A DNA stretch of 64,000 nt from Amborella trichopoda. Taxonomy: Eukaryota; Streptophyta; Magnoliopsida; Amborellales; Amborellaceae. The notes under the pieces are model-generated. The model worked only from the letters and a program-made list of their open reading frames with translations. It was not told the origin of the DNA and made no database searches. How positions within the stretch are numbered: position 1 is the first letter of the stretch; each line of letters starts with the position of its first letter. The stretch covers positions 6,414,645-6,478,644 of the forward strand of contig NW_006495273.1 in NCBI RefSeq assembly GCF_000471905.2, given 5' to 3'. Positions 47,687 through 59,379 of the stretch are shown one piece after another. Both the position numbers and the translations under genes were made by a program.

Positions 47687-48796
47687 TCATTGCTGACATC
47701 TTTCAAATACGTCAGCTTCGTTCCGCTCATGTTGGGAATCAGACACTCTCAAGTTACAAAGAAGAGCATCCCTCCCACCGAGCACAATCTGAAAGAAACC
47801 ATGCAACTGCTTCGATACAAGATCAAGACCATGCACAAGCTTGTCCACACTTTCCCGCAACTCTTTCACCGACTTCCCTAAAGAAGTAGCTTCTTTCTCA
47901 CCAACATCTGAAATACGAGACACATTTTCAATCATGGCATTAAGGTTGATGACACAGCCATCGACTGCTTCCATTTCTTTAATAATAATGGTAACTGATC
48001 CTTCGGAGTACAATCTCCTAATGTCACCATTAATGCTTGTTTTAAGGTCATTGAAGGATGAAGACCACAAGAACTCATCAGGAACACAAAGGTCCATTAA
48101 AGGTGCTGCCGTGCCAGAGAGGGCAGCTGTGAAAACACAGCAAACAAAAAGTGTCTCGGCCTTAACTCCATACAGGGCTCTTAATAAAACCTTCCCTTTT
48201 GTAGATGATTTCAACTTGGTTGAACATAGAGATCCAGCCATTCCCTGTAATAACCCAGAACAATGTTCAAGCTTCGAGTTCCTCGGGGATGCAGTCCTCA
48301 ATGCTTTCGAACCACTTTGGTACATCCATTCAAGAAGGGAATCACGGGCTCGTAACATCTTATCGGTTGAAGGAAATCCAACTGATAAATCTAACAAATG
48401 TAAGCTATAGTTAAGCATAAGCATGCCCTGATCAAGTTTAGAGATTTGAGATGTCAACGCCGTGCTAATGTCAAGTAACTTGCCGCTGTCTTCCAAATAT
48501 GCATCCATCCATTTATCATCCCACTCAGATGCCGGGAATTGAAGGTCGTTAATGAGGGTCTTCACATCAGTGTGGGTTTCAGCTAAAGATTCTATAGCCA
48601 ATTTCATCCATGAAAGAGTCAAGGCATCTCCCTTCTCCTTTGGGATTAATCTCTTTATTCTTTCGGCTAAGCTTTGCTCGAAGGAATTCAGTAAGGGGGC
48701 AAGTTTTGGTGAGAGAGAAGATCGCTTGGGGAGCATCGTTTTAAAGGGATTTCCGAAGGCAAAGAAGGGACGGCGACAATCATGGGGACGACTCAT
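47687..48796 (-). CDS. BPS1-like: BYPASS1-like protein (plant-specific), intact
   Basis: Intact 369-codon frame, uninterrupted in one exon. The start is the ATG at 48796, just inside a splice acceptor, giving MSRPHDCRRPFFAFGNPF at the N-terminus. The N-terminal GNPF motif, the SLSP.LAPLLNSFEQSLAERI block (27-48), the LSWMKLAIESLAETHTDVKTL block (61-81), a hydrophobic segment FVCCVFTAALSGTAAP (217-232) and a C-terminal coiled-coil-like helix (300-335) match the plant BYPASS1 family, and length is normal for it. Arabidopsis BPS1 prevents overproduction of a root-derived mobile signal that arrests shoot growth; molecular activity is unresolved. The hydrophobic segment may be a membrane anchor. 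It is the only gene here without disabling changes. Neighbours are transposons, so nothing suggests co-regulation. Sure of the family; less sure which paralogue. Confidence 0.9.
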   Translation of the reverse strand: MSRPHDCRRPFFAFGNPFKTMLPKRSSLSPKLAPLLNSFEQSLAERIKRLIPKEKGDALTLSWMKLAIESLAETHTDVKTLINDLQFPASEWDDKWMDAYLEDSGKLLDISTALTSQISKLDQGMLMLNYSLHLLDLSVGFPSTDKMLRARDSLLEWMYQSGSKALRTASPRNSKLEHCSGLLQGMAGSLCSTKLKSSTKGKVLLRALYGVKAETLFVCCVFTAALSGTAAPLMDLCVPDEFLWSSSFNDLKTSINGDIRRLYSEGSVTIIIKEMEAVDGCVINLNAMIENVSRISDVGEKEATSLGKSVKELRESVDKLVHGLDLVSKQLHGFFQIVLGGRDALLCNLRVSDSQHERNEADVFERCQQ

Positions 48797-48804
48797 TGTC
48801 AAAT

Positions 48805-50013
48805 CTAAACACAATGCAAGAAGTAATAAGAAACAAGGATGAAATTAACCATCTTACAGTATTTACATACAAGATATAATTCTTGGATGTCAAATAAGAA
48901 CACGATTACTAGCAAGAAGAGAAAGCCTGATTTTACACAATCAAGATTGATCATTGAGCAGGTAAAAAAGAAAAATCATCACTTCTGAGATATAGGGTGA
49001 ATTTTATCCTAAATTAAGATATCAATCTCTCTATAAAATAATGAACAGATGATCAATATGCACTGGTTTTCCTTTAGGCCAAATCACAACAGGTTTCAGT
49101 AACACTTGTTGTCTACCAATCTTAGATGCATTTATGACGCTATTCTCATGAGGAATTTGGCCAAATTTATTGAGTTCACAGTGTTTCATAAAACTTTCGG
49201 CCAAGGATCTGCTAAATCCCACCCCAAATTTCATGATTCAAACATATTCAATTAGAATTTCAATAAAAGAGGGGTTTTTCCCTTTTGTGAAAGTCAGATA
49301 TTCAGTCGCAAATTAACTCGACAAAAAATGAGATCCACTGCATGCTTTATCATTCAGGAGAAGATCGGAGAGCATCCATATCAATTTAATTTTGATAACT
49401 AAAAATATGTAAGATTCATTGTTTTAGGTCAAATCGTATGAGCATCGTCATCAATTTAAACAGAAAACCCATCTAGATATCCTAAAGCTCATTGCTGCAA
49501 GTCAAATATTTCATCTGATGAACACACAAACAACAACATAGCAATTAATCATAAGAAAAAATCGTTCCTATCAAATATGGTAGATCTCCTAAGGAGTGCA
49601 GATATGAAAGAATAATATAGGAATTAAAACCCTTATATGATCTTTATCACCAGCAAGAAAAGAAACACCTAGATCGGGTGGAAATTATTCATAATTCCAC
49701 AGATCTGGCACAAAAACATCACTTTCATAGACATAAAACATGAAAAGACGAAGTATACGGATATCAGGATAGATAAAACACATAAACCTCAAATCACCCA
49801 TTTTTATGAACTTAGATCACTAGAAAGCCGAGTTTTATTGCAAAATTTTCAGTAATAAATCCATCGATTCATATCAAATGAAATGGAAACCCCTAGATCA
49901 CTAGAAAGCCAAAATTTATTGCAAAATTTTCAGTAATAAATCCGTCGATTCATATCAAATGAAATGGAAACAAACAGGAAAAAAAGAGATGGTAACATAA
50001 AAAGGAAGCATAC
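48805..50013 (-). other. Intron in the 5' leader of the BYPASS1-like gene
   Basis: On the minus strand a donor TTTATCCAG|GTATGC at 50014/50013 and an acceptor TTGCATTGTGTTTAG|ATTTGAC at 48805/48804 enclose 1,209 bp, eight bases before the ATG. The region is AT-rich with no long frame. Leader introns often raise plant gene expression. It contains the 81-bp duplication at 49814-49975. Confidence 0.7.
49814..49975. repeat. 81-bp tandem duplication in the BYPASS1-like leader intron
   Basis: Copies 49814-49894 and 49895-49975 are almost identical (AGATCACTAGAAAGCC, GATTCATATCAAATGAAATG), so the duplication is recent. Confidence 0.9.
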
Positions 50014-50112
50014 CTGGATAAACAGAGAAACTGGTTTTAGACTTGAGCTGCAGAAACGTTCTGAAACCAAACCCTAATGTTAAAAGGATTTTTTGTCTTC
50101 GTTTATATAGGA
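50014..50112 (-). promoter_or_regulatory. Core promoter and leader exon of the BYPASS1-like gene
   Basis: The minus strand reads TATATAAA at 50109-50102. A start about 30 bases on (near 50075) gives a leader exon of about 60 bases to the donor at 50014. An AAACCCTAA (telo-box-like) motif lies at about 50069-50077, on the plus strand as written. Start site is inferred from spacing. Confidence 0.6.
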
Positions 50113-50599
50113 GATGCGCGTTTTACACTAAAAGAAATATAGCGTGAGCGCGTTCAAAGTACGTTATTTCCTTTAAAGAGTTCAGTGCGGTCAACAGTGA
50201 AGAACTAATATAAGAGGGGAGCGATAATTGCGTAGAATAGGTGGACAGAGAAACGTGTGGTGTAAATGCGCGAGAGAGAGCAAGTGGGAGAAGAGAGAGA
50301 AACGTTATCTGGAATTGTACGTGGACGTGGTCAATAGTAGAGAGACAAGGCAAAAGAAAAAAAAAGGATCATTCTTTAAATTAAATTTTTTTAAAAAAAA
50401 AAAAAAAAAAAAAAAGTTTAATATAAGGTGTCAATCTTACTCACCAAAAAAAAAAAGTGTCAATCTTATATTGTGCAATTTAAAAACGGTTAGAAAAGGT
50501 TATTTCTATGCTGAAAACTCTCAATTCCATCATTCATCTAAATCACAAGATTCATAAAAAAAAGAGAAAAAATTGAGACTTCTAGTATTAAAAGTTTTT

Positions 50600-50870
50600 T
50601 ATTTTTTAACATATTATTTCAACAGTCTATTTTCAAGATTTTTAAGTATTTATTTATAGATTTGCTTGTAAGCCACTATTTTTGAAATTTTCAATTTCAT
50701 AATTGAGAGCAACGGTAGATTTTCATATCACCAAGGCTTTATGGCACCGAAATGCATTTTCAAGATAGTTTTGAGGTGTACCTTACCTCAATAATATAAG
50801 ATGGACACCTTACGCAAACCTCACGGCAGCCCGGCTAGGCCTGGTCAGCTTGACTTAAAAAAAAAAAAGG
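50600..50870 (+). repeat. Small dispersed repeat (MITE-like family), copy B
   Basis: Shares TTTTCAAGATTTTTAA, TTTTCAATTTCATAATTGAG and the end GAGGTGTACCTTACCTCA..AAGATGGACACCTTACGCAA with copies at 45.3 and 54.6 kb. Confidence 0.5.
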
Positions 50871-51007
50871 TAAGATTTGGTCTACACACAGGCTCAGGGC
50901 CGTTCAGACATCAAACCAAGCAGCACAATAGTTTTCTTATTTTATGTTATTTTTTAATTTATTTTTAGCCGTAGTAAGTCGTTGGTGGATTAGAATGAGA
51001 GACGTGG

Positions 51008-51279
51008 AGAGCGGTGTGGCGCACACAGCTTAAAACGACCATTCAACGCGCACCGTCTTTGAAAAGTCCAAACAAAGTGGCTCCAATAGTGCTGCGGTGC
51101 GAGAGTAAAGAAATAAATAAATTCGCTCCATTTCCACGAAATTAGAGCGGTGTGGCGCACACAGCTTAAAACGACCATCCAACGCGCACCGTCTTTGAAA
51201 AGTCCAAACAAAGTGGCTCCGATAGTGCTGCAGTGCGAGAGTAAAGAAATAAATAAATTCGCTCCATTTCCACGAAATT
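51008..51279. repeat. 136-bp tandem duplication
   Basis: Copies 51008-51143 and 51144-51279 differ at about three positions (AGAGCGGTGTGGCGCACACA, CGCGCACCGTCTTTGAAAAG). They are followed by five or six TTCG repeats. The sequence is GC-richer than its surroundings. Confidence 0.9.
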
Positions 51280-51429
51280 TCGTTCGTTCGTTCGTTCGTT
51301 GTCGTTCTTAGCATTGTCCCCGTTATATCCGATGTTCAGATGGCTGCAGTGGTTACACTTTGAGAGAGAGAGTCCGGAAGCATAGCATCTACAAACCATG
51401 GAAACAAGCGGTCCAAATGTTTTTTCACT

Positions 51430-51810
51430 ATAGTTTTTATTTTTAATTTTTTAAATTTATTTATTTTTTTATATATATTTTTACTATAGTTATTATTTAA
51501 AGTTTTTAAAATTTATTTAGTTTTCATATTCAGGATCTCCATGTTAGAGATTACATGTCTTTAAAAATTAAGTCCCAAAATCCATCCAAAAAATTGCTTT
51601 TTTTTACTATAGTTATTATTTTTATTTTTAAAAATTTATTTATTTTTCCATATATTTTTCTACTATAATTATTATTCAAAGTTTTTAAAATTTATTTAGT
51701 ATTCATGATCTCCACGTAAGAGATTACATGTCCTTAAAAATTAAGTCCCAAAATCCATCTAAAAAATAGATTATTAATAGACTTGCATTTCTACATATGC
51801 AGGCTTGGCC
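51430..51810 (+). repeat. Duplicated AT-rich unit of a dispersed repeat family
   Basis: Two copies (about 51430-51600 and 51605-51780) share ACTATAGTTATTATT, GTTTTTAAAATTTATTTAG, TTAGAGATTACATGTC or its variant, and AAGTCCCAAAATCCATC. An inverted relative lies at 46850-47010. Confidence 0.75.
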
Positions 51811-51825
51811 GCATAAAAAAACGGA

Positions 51826-54413
51826 TCCATACTACATTATTAAGCTAGAGTTAAGGGATGGACACGTATCGTAAAAATAAAAAAATACCTTATGATCAGA
51901 GAAACAATAAGGTTATGAGTCCTAGAGTTAGAGTATAATAAGCTAGAGTTAAGGGAGGGAGTTGGGTGGAGATGAATAGAAAAAGAAGGGAGAAAGAGAT
52001 CTGAAGAGAGAGTGCATGAGAAATGAAAGATTTTTATGGAAGCTCATAGGTAGGGGAGAGAGATAGGGAAAGGTGGAGAGAGAAAATGTATGTAGAGATA
52101 GAAACTCGAAAATAAAAGACATATATGGATATATAAAATATTGAGATTGAGAGATTAATGTATGAGATATTTTAGGGGAGATGAGATATTTTTATGAAAA
52201 CTTATGTATAGGAGAGAGAGAGAGAGAAAAAGGTGGAGAAAGAGAATGCGTGTGCAGATAGGGACTTGAAAATAAAAGATATATATGGGTATACAGAATC
52301 TTGAGATTTGATCTTATTTTAGAAGAGATGCGATATTTTTTTAAAAGCTTGTGTAGTCGAGAGAAAAAAAAGGGAAGGGGAGAGATTTGATCTTATTTAG
52401 GAGAGATGAGATGTGTTTTTGAAAGCTTATGTGTAGATGAGAGAAAAAAAGGGAAGGGGAGAGGTTTGCACGTCTTGGAAACTGAATATTTTCTTTATAC
52501 AGGAAATCTTATTTTAGGAGAGATCAGATATTTTTTTGACAACTGAATATTTTCTCGATATAAGAAATCTTATTATTTTAGGAGAGATCAGATATTTTTT
52601 TTGAAAGCTTATGCGCAGATGAGATAAAAAAAAGGAAGGGAAGAGATTTGCACGTCTTGGAAACTGAATATTTTTTCTATACAGGAAATCTTATTTATCT
52701 ATACTACATTATGAAATCAGAGTTAAGAGGTGGACATGTGTCTTAAAAATAGAACGGGACCCTTTCATGAGAAAATAAGAAGGGACTCTATGGTGCGAGA
52801 AACAATAAGGTTAGGACTACTAGAGTTAGGCTGTATAAAACCAGAATTAAGGAGTATGGTGGGAGAAACAATAAGGTTAGGACTCCTAGAGTAAAGCTAT
52901 ATTAAGCCATGGAAGTTCTATTTATCATTCTTTCAAGTCAATACATGCTACCAAAAATATTGAGAGCTAATATTCAAACCAAAGAGACAAAAAGAAAATA
53001 TGGGGGCCGATCCATAAAAATATTGAATATTATTTTTATGCCATTTTTGTATGTCAATATGGTATTGTTAATTAAAAAATGCCTTGCAAGTGAGTGATCC
53101 TTAGGACTAATACTAATATGTTATCATTTGCAATATACTATCTCGAAAGTTAGTGGCTCTTGGTTTCCTTTTAAAATTATATGATATATTTTCGGCACAG
53201 TTACATTATTGATCGCACTTTTCTATATGTATTGTTTGCATATGCATCTTCTTGGAGGACGACAGATCGTAAGATGAACTGGCGTCTAGGTTAATGTAGG
53301 ACTTTTGGGTAGAATTTTCTATTTATGATGCATATGCTTATGACATTAAAGTTCTATGAGACATGGTTACCAGAGAAACTAGCAATTCAAACTCAGACAT
53401 AAAGTATATGCATATTTACATGCTATGTATATATCAATTTGCATATATCTGCATGTATGTGTGCGCCTGTGAAATACCAGTAGGTATGATGTGTTGGGTA
53501 ATAAACTTAAAAAACAATGAAAATTGTCAAGCATTTAATTCATATAATATTTAGTTCAAATATCTAGTTGTCTGGAGACATTCAAATTAAACAGGGTATT
53601 TGTAGTTCTAAGTTTTCAGAATTTTATAAAAACATCTAATGCATGTGCTCTCAAACTATTGGAATTTTGAAATGAAATCAAGTTGATCTGAACATGGAAA
53701 TTAGTATTAGTCAATTAACACTTAGTGTATTTGAAGAGGGAAAGGAAGTTGATTGGAGAGAGAGGAAGAGAGAGAGATTCCATAGTAGAATATAATATTC
53801 ACCTATTTTAAAACTTGAAACATTTTAAAATATCTTATTTTCTTTTCTTTTTTATATTATAAATTCGATTTATTGCTATTTTTTCATTCATTTTAATAGC
53901 ATAAACTTTAAATTCACTTATGATTACTGTTTCCTTAATCTAAGATTTATAAAAAGTTATTAAATATTGATTTTCATACTAACCATCCATGAATGCCATA
54001 ATTTCATGATCGCGTCATTTAATTGCAACCTACAAAAAAGTAAAGTGTGATGAATTTAATATTTTAAAATATCAAAATAAATTATGTTTTCTTAACTATT
54101 AAAAGAAATAACTATAATATACTATGTATTTTAAAAATAATGTGTAGTTCATAAAAATACTTGATGTTGTTTTCCATAAAAAATTTCAAAGTTTGTAAAT
54201 AGTTTATGACAAATTTCTTATTTTTTTCAAAATAAAATTTTAAAAGATCCTAAAAAACAGTGCATATATTTCCATCATAGACAATGACAACAATGCCATT
54301 GTTTTATTGCGTTGGTGTTATATATTTCATTGTGGTTTTCTATCACATATTTACATGATTATTTACGTAATTGCTTATTTCATTCTTACTTGCAACATAC
54401 GTAATCCAACTAG
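51826..54413 (+). mobile_element. Non-autonomous Helitron(s) with two stacked 5' ends and one 3' end
   Basis: Helitron-type 5' ends (TC start after an A, core TACTACATTAT, then a GAGTTAAGGG-like stretch) occur at 51826 and 52698. A Helitron-type 3' end (CAACATACGTAATCCAACTAG followed by T) is at 54413. The 5' ends match the larger Helitron at 55300 and the 3' end matches its end at 62056, so they are one family. Only one 3' end is seen, so the outer copy may be truncated or the inner copy a nested or alternative start. No coding capacity was found. Confidence 0.7.
52190..52692. repeat. GA-rich imperfect repeats of about 100 bp in the non-autonomous Helitron
   Basis: Four to five imperfect copies carry TTTAGGAGAGATCAGATATT, GAAAGCTTATG, AGAAAAAAAGGGAAGGGGAG and GGAAACTGAATATTTTCT. 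Copy order is partly scrambled. Confidence 0.7.
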
Positions 54414-54549
54414 TGATATTTTAATTATAATTTTTATCAGCAAAAGCATTTAGTGGTATGACAAGCCCACTATCGAAAAGTTTGTCATCCAAAAAGCCAA
54501 AATACTTGGTGGGAATTTCTTTTTGAGAAATCCTTTTCTCACCCAAAAT

Positions 54550-55015
54550 ACTTACTAAGTGAGGTTATATAAGGTGTCCACATTAAACAATCAAAGTAAA
54601 GCGCACCCTTAAACTCTACTAAAAGATGCAATTTTGACGTTACAAACTCACAATAACCTAAAAATGTATTTCTAACCCTATTTATGAAATTTTGAATTCC
54701 AAAAAATTGTCTAAATTAAACATATCTATGAGCACTAAAAAATCTTGAAAATTGATGGTCTAAGTAATATGTTACAAGATGATGTGCATTATTTTTAAGA
54801 CTTGAAATCCATTTTTCTTTCATATTTATACGTATCGATGTCAAGATGATATGTTGGAGCGTTTTTTAGCTTCGAAATAATTATTTATATTGGGTTTTTT
54901 AGGTGCACCTTACTCTTACTATATAAAGTTTAACTTATATAACTTTCTAATCATCTGTTAGTGACACCGTATCTTGCAAAATTTCTTGTGAAACTTAGCG
55001 AGCCAAGGTTTTACC
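54550..55015 (-). repeat. Small dispersed repeat (MITE-like family), copy C
   Basis: Minus-strand relative of copies A and B. One end reads GGCTCGCTAAGTTTCACAAG..GGTGTCAC, like the inverted far end of copy A; the other reads GTGGACACCTTATAT. This supports long, diverged terminal inverted repeats. It lies between the two Helitrons. Confidence 0.55.
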
Positions 55016-55300
55016 ATTTGAGCACCAGATGGTGGGCTCAACATGGTTCAACCAAAAAACCTTCCAACAACCAATTCAATTAGTCTGTTCGACTCAATTG
55101 GCTCCACAAGTTCAATATTTAAGGCAACCTAGTAAACTGAATCAACTGGTTTATAAAAAAATACAGTTGGGTGTTGTATCCCAAACTCAAATGTAGTACT
55201 CCATGTTAGGCAACCATTTAGCTACTAGTCAAGTCACTTAAGTTCCAATGAATGAATTAGCCAACATGGAAGTGAATATGGAACACCTTCAATATGTTAT

Positions 55301-58300
55301 CTATACTACATTATTAAACAAGAGTTAAGGGGTGGACACGTGTCACGAAAAAAAAAAAAGGTCTCCAATTGTATAGAGGCTATAGGACACGTTCCTAACT
55401 CTAAGAGTAGAGAGAAGGGAAGAGAAAAAAAGGGAAGAGAGTGAGGGAGTACGCATAAATTATAGGGGATACAATGATACCTCTAGATAGAAGGCAAACT
55501 CTAGATGGAGTTATGTGACATCTCTCGAGGTTTGCATTCCAAAATTTAAATTCCTAAAATATAGGACCTCTAGATATTTTTAATATTTATCCAAAATAGA
55601 AAAATTTTCTTTAATAATCCCTATGACGTGTATGTCTACGTGACATTGTAGACATGGATAGTCATAAACTCTTTAGGAATTGGAAATTCTTAAAAAAGTA
55701 ACCTCTAGATAATTATCTATATATGTCCCAATTGAGAGATGAGAGTAGAGAAAGATGGAATCTCATAATACAAGATTTTAGGAAATCAAGATTTTAATAG
55801 GATTTATTTGAAAGAATATGCACAAGAGAGAGAGATAATGTAAGATTTTAAAAAAGAGAGAGAGTACATGCAAGAGAGAGATTGAGAGATTTTAGGAGAG
55901 ATTTTGAGGAGCAAGGGAGAGTACGTGCAAGAGAGAGGAAGGGGAAGAGGAAGAAAGGGAAGAGATGAAGAGAGAGCTCAATCTTCTAAAATAGAAAAGA
56001 GAGCATATTAGAGAGAGAAGAGAGAGCGTATGTATAAGAGAGAGAAAGAGCATATTAGAGAGATAGATAAATGCATGCATATTTTAAGAAAATCTATACT
56101 TACTATATCCTCACCTAAAATATCTCTCATGCTAAGAGAGAGAGATTTCATATCCCACTTTATGTTCAGACTTCTATCCTAATTAGGTATAAAAGTCTTA
56201 TAAATAGAACTCTCTCAAGCTATGTTTTATTAGATTCATGGCCCCTCTCAACCTTTCAAAATAGGTATGCTATATTTTATTTTTCATGCAACAATGTATG
56301 CTTCGTCTCCCTCTCCCTCTCTTTCTCTCATTTTCTTTTTCTGCTTATGTATGAGTTTCATAAATTTATTGATTTATAGTTTTTAGTTTGTTATTTGAAC
56401 TAAGGAAGTTATGGCTTTTTAGTTTTTTAATCAATTTTTTGGCTATTTGAAGTGAGAAGTTGAGTTAAGTATATATTAGGAATTTTGATGGTTATTGCAT
56501 GCTCTTCCTGTTATTCTTCTGGTTTTTGGTAGTTAAATTTTGAATAAAAGAATCTTAGGATTTTGTTCATGAATAAATTGAGATACTCATCTAATTGTTT
56601 TGTCATGAAATTGCAAATTTGGAATAATTCAATGTATACTAGTGTGTATAGTTTTACAACACTTAGCAGTTAGTCTGAATAATCTTCTACTTTCCATTAG
56701 TGAAGTTATATATGTTTTTCTTTTATCAGGGATTGGGCAACATTTTGTACTCTTCTAGGCATGTTGAAGCATTTACTCGTATTGATCTCCATGTACTTTG
56801 TTGTATGGCCAGTGAGCCATGGGTCAAATTACTCTTTTTACTGTATACGCATGGAACATGCACATGTGGTTATCAGAGTTTATTAAAAGAATATAAAGGA
56901 GTTGTTCCTGGAAAGTTCAAGCAAAACCCAGTCGTTAAGAAAAGTCAAATTCTTAAATGTTAATATAAAAAATACCAATCGTTAAGAAAATTCAAATTCT
57001 TAAATGTTAATATAAAAAATGACCGATTCCCAATTTCAGAAAGAAAAGAAAAATAACCTCAAGAGCATCATGTGTCTATCCTTTGTATAACTTTTCTTTC
57101 TCATTCATGGTTAAACTATGATGCTCTTATCCGATAAAATTGGAACAATAACGTGAATTATAATGCCGCTAGAAGAAACATTACACGGTAGTCATTATAT
57201 GACGTTTAAGGTCTCCAAGTAGCTTACCATGAATCTGTTTTCTGCATAATCTTCATATCTATTCCTTAAAAGTATCATAAATATTGGTTAAGTTATACTT
57301 TTCTTCTGCTTAGACAGTCATCAAATACGTGCAATTTTTTACCGTCAAATAACCACCCATCCAACAACTGAGTCCTCGACACTCCTATTCAAAAGTGTAT
57401 TTATATTTTCCTGGAGTGTCACATTACTGATCCGGATGCTCTCCAAGATAGAGAATGAATATCGCGGAGGTAATCTCCATCCCAAGGATAATATCACAAT
57501 ACTAAATTCACAATTGAGGGATTAACCATGGCCCTCGTGGCACACTCTGTATTGGGATTTTCCATAATCCATAGAAGAAAGGTACGGAAGAAAGGTATGG
57601 AACATCCATTAACATGTAATAGATGCTACATGTAGTTACATATAGTGTTTCTAACCCCTGCAGTAATCTCACAGCAAATATAGAATTATGGCATTTTAAT
57701 TTTTCAGTGATTCAACAGAATTTACTTATAATATAAGAAATATAAATCATATATAATAATATAAGATTATTATATATATTATATTTAATATAATAAATAT
57801 TGTATACATTAACAATATAAATATATATGATATTATATAATATATACATATGGGTGAAAATTATTGTAAACTAAAGTGTACTTTTAAATGTTGTTGGCTT
57901 GAAGATCTATGTGCCTTCCATAGTCCATCGATTTGTTATTCATATTTATGATTGCTTCCTGATGATTTCATTTTGTTTTTGAACATCTTCTCAATTGCAG
58001 AAATCAAGAAGACCGACAACCACTAATAAGCTATTCTCTTTAAAGCCCTCGCTCTCAAACGATCATTTCTTTGCTCTCTAAAGGCGTATGCTAGTAGTAA
58101 TACTACTAATAATAAAATAAGAATTTTTATATTTTCTCATTGTTTGCCGTAATATATTTAATAAAATGGTTGATAAAACCACTAACCAATTATTTAATTT
58201 GTAATAGTCCATGCATGCACCCATAAAACTACCAAAAGTCAATAGAATTGGCTTGATGCGTATATGCTTTTCTTTTTGTGTTTTTTCTTTTTTATTATTA

Positions 58301-58430
58301 TTATGCATGTTGTACTTACATGAAATCAAATAGCATATATTCATTTTTATGTAGTGCGATATTTATCTGCTCCTATCTTATTTGTTGTATGATTTACTGA
58401 ATTAGTATACAGTACATATTAAAAAATTGT
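55301..58430 (+). other. 5' part of the Helitron, no gene recognised
   Basis: GA-rich tracts (55.4-56.1 kb), then AT-rich sequence. A frame at 56700-56963 (87 codons, Cys-rich middle CCMASEPW..CTCGYQ) matches nothing I know; it is followed by a tandem pair of about 46 bp (near 56933 and 56979). Could be captured host sequence; unproven. Confidence 0.4.
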
Positions 58431-58451
58431 AGTAACTATGTAATGAAAGGA

Positions 58452-59330
58452 AATGGGTCGTAACCCTAGAAACCACTCAATTCGTAAGAGTTCGTTGAAC
58501 AAAGATCAACACAGAGATTCACGTTCCCGTGCTCATTTGAGAGTGATCGAAAGGGCCATCTGAGAGTGATCGAAAGGGCATATTAGCATGTTCAATATGA
58601 ACAATCTTAAAATTGGAAACTAATATTTCACAAGACATTTCTATACCATTAAATACTATTCCTTTAGCATTAAACTAATTCTCCAATGACAATATCCATG
58701 AGCACTCGGAGAGAAGAGATCCTTTGCATATGGATATAGCTAATATAATATATCCATCACTTTCTGAGGATGCCTCTATTATTGACAATGACAATGGTAC
58801 AAACTCAAAATCATTGTTGTTTCATACAAATTTTGCTCACATATTTTTTCGAGAAAAAAATCCTCAAAACTTAATTATCTTGCTTTCAATTAAGATGCAC
58901 CATTGACAAACCAATTCTCCAATGACAATATCCCTTACCACTCAAAGAAAAGAGAGATCATTTGCATATAGATGTAGATAATGGAATATATCCATCAGCT
59001 TCTGAGGATACCTCATGTATTATTGACAATGACAATTGGTGCCATCTCAAGCCTCCCATTATTTGTCGACATTGTCATGCACTCAAATTTCAATATGAAC
59101 CTCCTGTTTTCTGTTGTGGAGGAGGTGGAGTTGAGTTAACTCACCCAGATACTTTGAATGAACTTTATGAATTATTTACACAATCATTTTATCTTACATG
59201 GCGACTCCAAAAGAATATTCGATGATATAATGGTGCATTCCAATTTACTATGTTTGTTTCTAGAGATGATAAAACAAGTTCTCAAAACAAAAGCGACAAA
59301 TAATTTTTAAGTGAAAGGGCATATCAACCA
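58452..59330 (+). pseudogene. Helitron RepHel N-terminal region, broken
   Basis: A Helitron-type N-terminal segment: ICRHCHALKFQYEPPVFCCGGGGVEL (about 59070-59140) contains the C-x2-C..CC pattern that precedes the Rep domain in plant Helitron proteins, and is followed by a conserved-type helix region (LYELFTQSF). An upstream direct duplication (about 58683-58800 and 58920-59042, sharing CCAATGACAATATCC and TATTATTGACAATGACAAT) breaks the reading. A stop at about 59224 ends the best frame. Confidence 0.65.
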
Positions 59331-59379
59331 TCACACGTATTAAGATTTTCTACAATATTATGTATGGAGTGCTTAAAAA

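Larger units (their letters stand above)
50113..51825. other. No gene recognised; A-rich tracts and repeats
   Basis: Upstream flank of the BYPASS1-like gene. Contains an A run (50396-50415), a member of the small repeat family (50600-50870), a 136-bp tandem duplication, a TTCG microsatellite (about 51281-51300) and the 186-bp duplicated AT-rich unit at 51.43-51.77 kb. Confidence 0.55.

Noticed and set aside
47841-48410. 189-codon plus-strand frame opposite the BYPASS1-like gene
   Set aside because: It is the antisense shadow of a clearly conserved coding sequence.
56700-56963. Cys-rich 87-codon frame in the Helitron as a captured gene
   Set aside because: No family was recognised and no splice structure is convincing. 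Kept only as a remark.
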